Origin: Streptomyces sp. NBC_00620
GTDB lineage: Bacteria > Actinomycetota > Actinomycetes > Streptomycetales > Streptomycetaceae
Direction of reading: 5' to 3'
DNA: 64,000 bases
NCBI RefSeq assembly: GCF_026341825.1
Contig: NZ_JAPENY010000003.1
Location: 434,001 to 498,000 of the forward strand
Shown in pieces: positions 63,890 through 64,000 of this stretch; the stretch's first letter is position 1; every line of letters starts with the position of its first letter. Below the pieces are notes generated by a model, which was not told the DNA's origin, ran no database searches, and saw nothing but the letters and a program-made list of their open reading frames with translations. The translations under genes were made by a program, and so were the position numbers.

Positions 63890-64000
63890 CCGCCTCCTTC
63901 GCCGCGGTCGACCTCGGCGCGTCCAGCGGACGCGTCATGGTCGGCCGCGTCGGCCCCGACTCGCTGGACCTCACCGAGGCACACCGCTTCCGGAACCGCC
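63886..64000 (+). CDS. rhaB: Rhamnulokinase, 5' part only
   Basis: The ATG at 63886 overlaps the aldolase stop by four bases. The 38 codons in the window read MTASFAAVDLGASSGRVMVGRVG and on; the 'AVDLGASSGRV' phosphate-1 loop is that of FGGY kinases of the RhaB type. It phosphorylates L-rhamnulose for the aldolase. The gene runs off the window end. Confidence 0.88.
   Translation, partial: MTASFAAVDLGASSGRVMVGRVGPDSLDLTEAHRFRNR

Overview
The window is GC-rich DNA of the kind found in Streptomyces. Coding regions have strongly GC-biased third positions, many genes start with GTG, and the families present (tuf/prs, CYP102 P450s, ROK- and LacI-controlled sugar loci, I36-type secreted proteins, SUKH proteins, ECF sigma factors with a SnoaL tail) are typical of that genus. 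It looks like a catabolic and accessory stretch of a chromosome. I saw no tRNA, rRNA, CRISPR array, transposase or phage structural gene.

Layout. 0-3.2 kb: the first codons of an EF-Tu gene, a PRPP synthetase, and a divergent TetM/OtrA-type ribosomal protection GTPase with a possible leader ORF. 3.2-8.3 kb: DUF4230 and VanZ-like membrane proteins, a secreted GH16 beta-glucanase with a ricin-type lectin tail, and a three-gene operon of two secreted I36-like proteins around a lipoprotein. 8.3-11.7 kb: a PHP phosphoesterase, a structured small-RNA candidate ending in a terminator, an SDR oxidoreductase with a MerR-type promoter, and an alpha/beta hydrolase. 12.1-18.2 kb: a beta-glucoside locus of ROK repressor, lipoprotein, two permeases and GH1 beta-glucosidase; its promoter shares a 23-bp element with the GH16 promoter. 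18.3-24.7 kb: a fused CYP102-type P450-reductase, VOC and SnoaL-like proteins, and a receptor-like Ser/Thr kinase. 24.7-28.9 kb: a patch of small accessory genes (hypotheticals, HIT, SUKH, a secreted protein) that holds a collapsed copy of a nearby TetR-SDR pair. 28.9-32.6 kb: that TetR-SDR pair, a PAS-HTH regulator, DUF3626 and FBP proteins. 32.7-37.2 kb: amine catabolism (copper amine oxidase, APC permease, TetR). 37.2-46.5 kb: quinone reductase, CGNR regulator, aromatic acid exporter, lactonase, iron-box-controlled DUF2470 protein, TetR with a stand-alone CYP102B-like P450, and a pentapeptide-repeat protein. 46.6-52.4 kb: TetR, serine hydrolase, SDR, sigma factor, enoyl-CoA hydratase, peptidase-like hydrolase.

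52.6-64.0 kb is a complete L-rhamnose locus. A divergent promoter region with several inverted repeats drives, on the minus strand, the ABC transporter (ATPase, two permeases, binding protein), mutarotase, a secreted BNR-4 propeller protein and a LacI regulator. On the plus strand it drives L-rhamnose isomerase, a fused rhamnulose-1-P aldolase/lactaldehyde dehydrogenase and the start of rhamnulokinase. The propeller protein probably releases rhamnose from polysaccharide outside the cell, the transporter brings it in, the mutarotase presents the right anomer, and the plus-strand enzymes convert it to DHAP and lactate.
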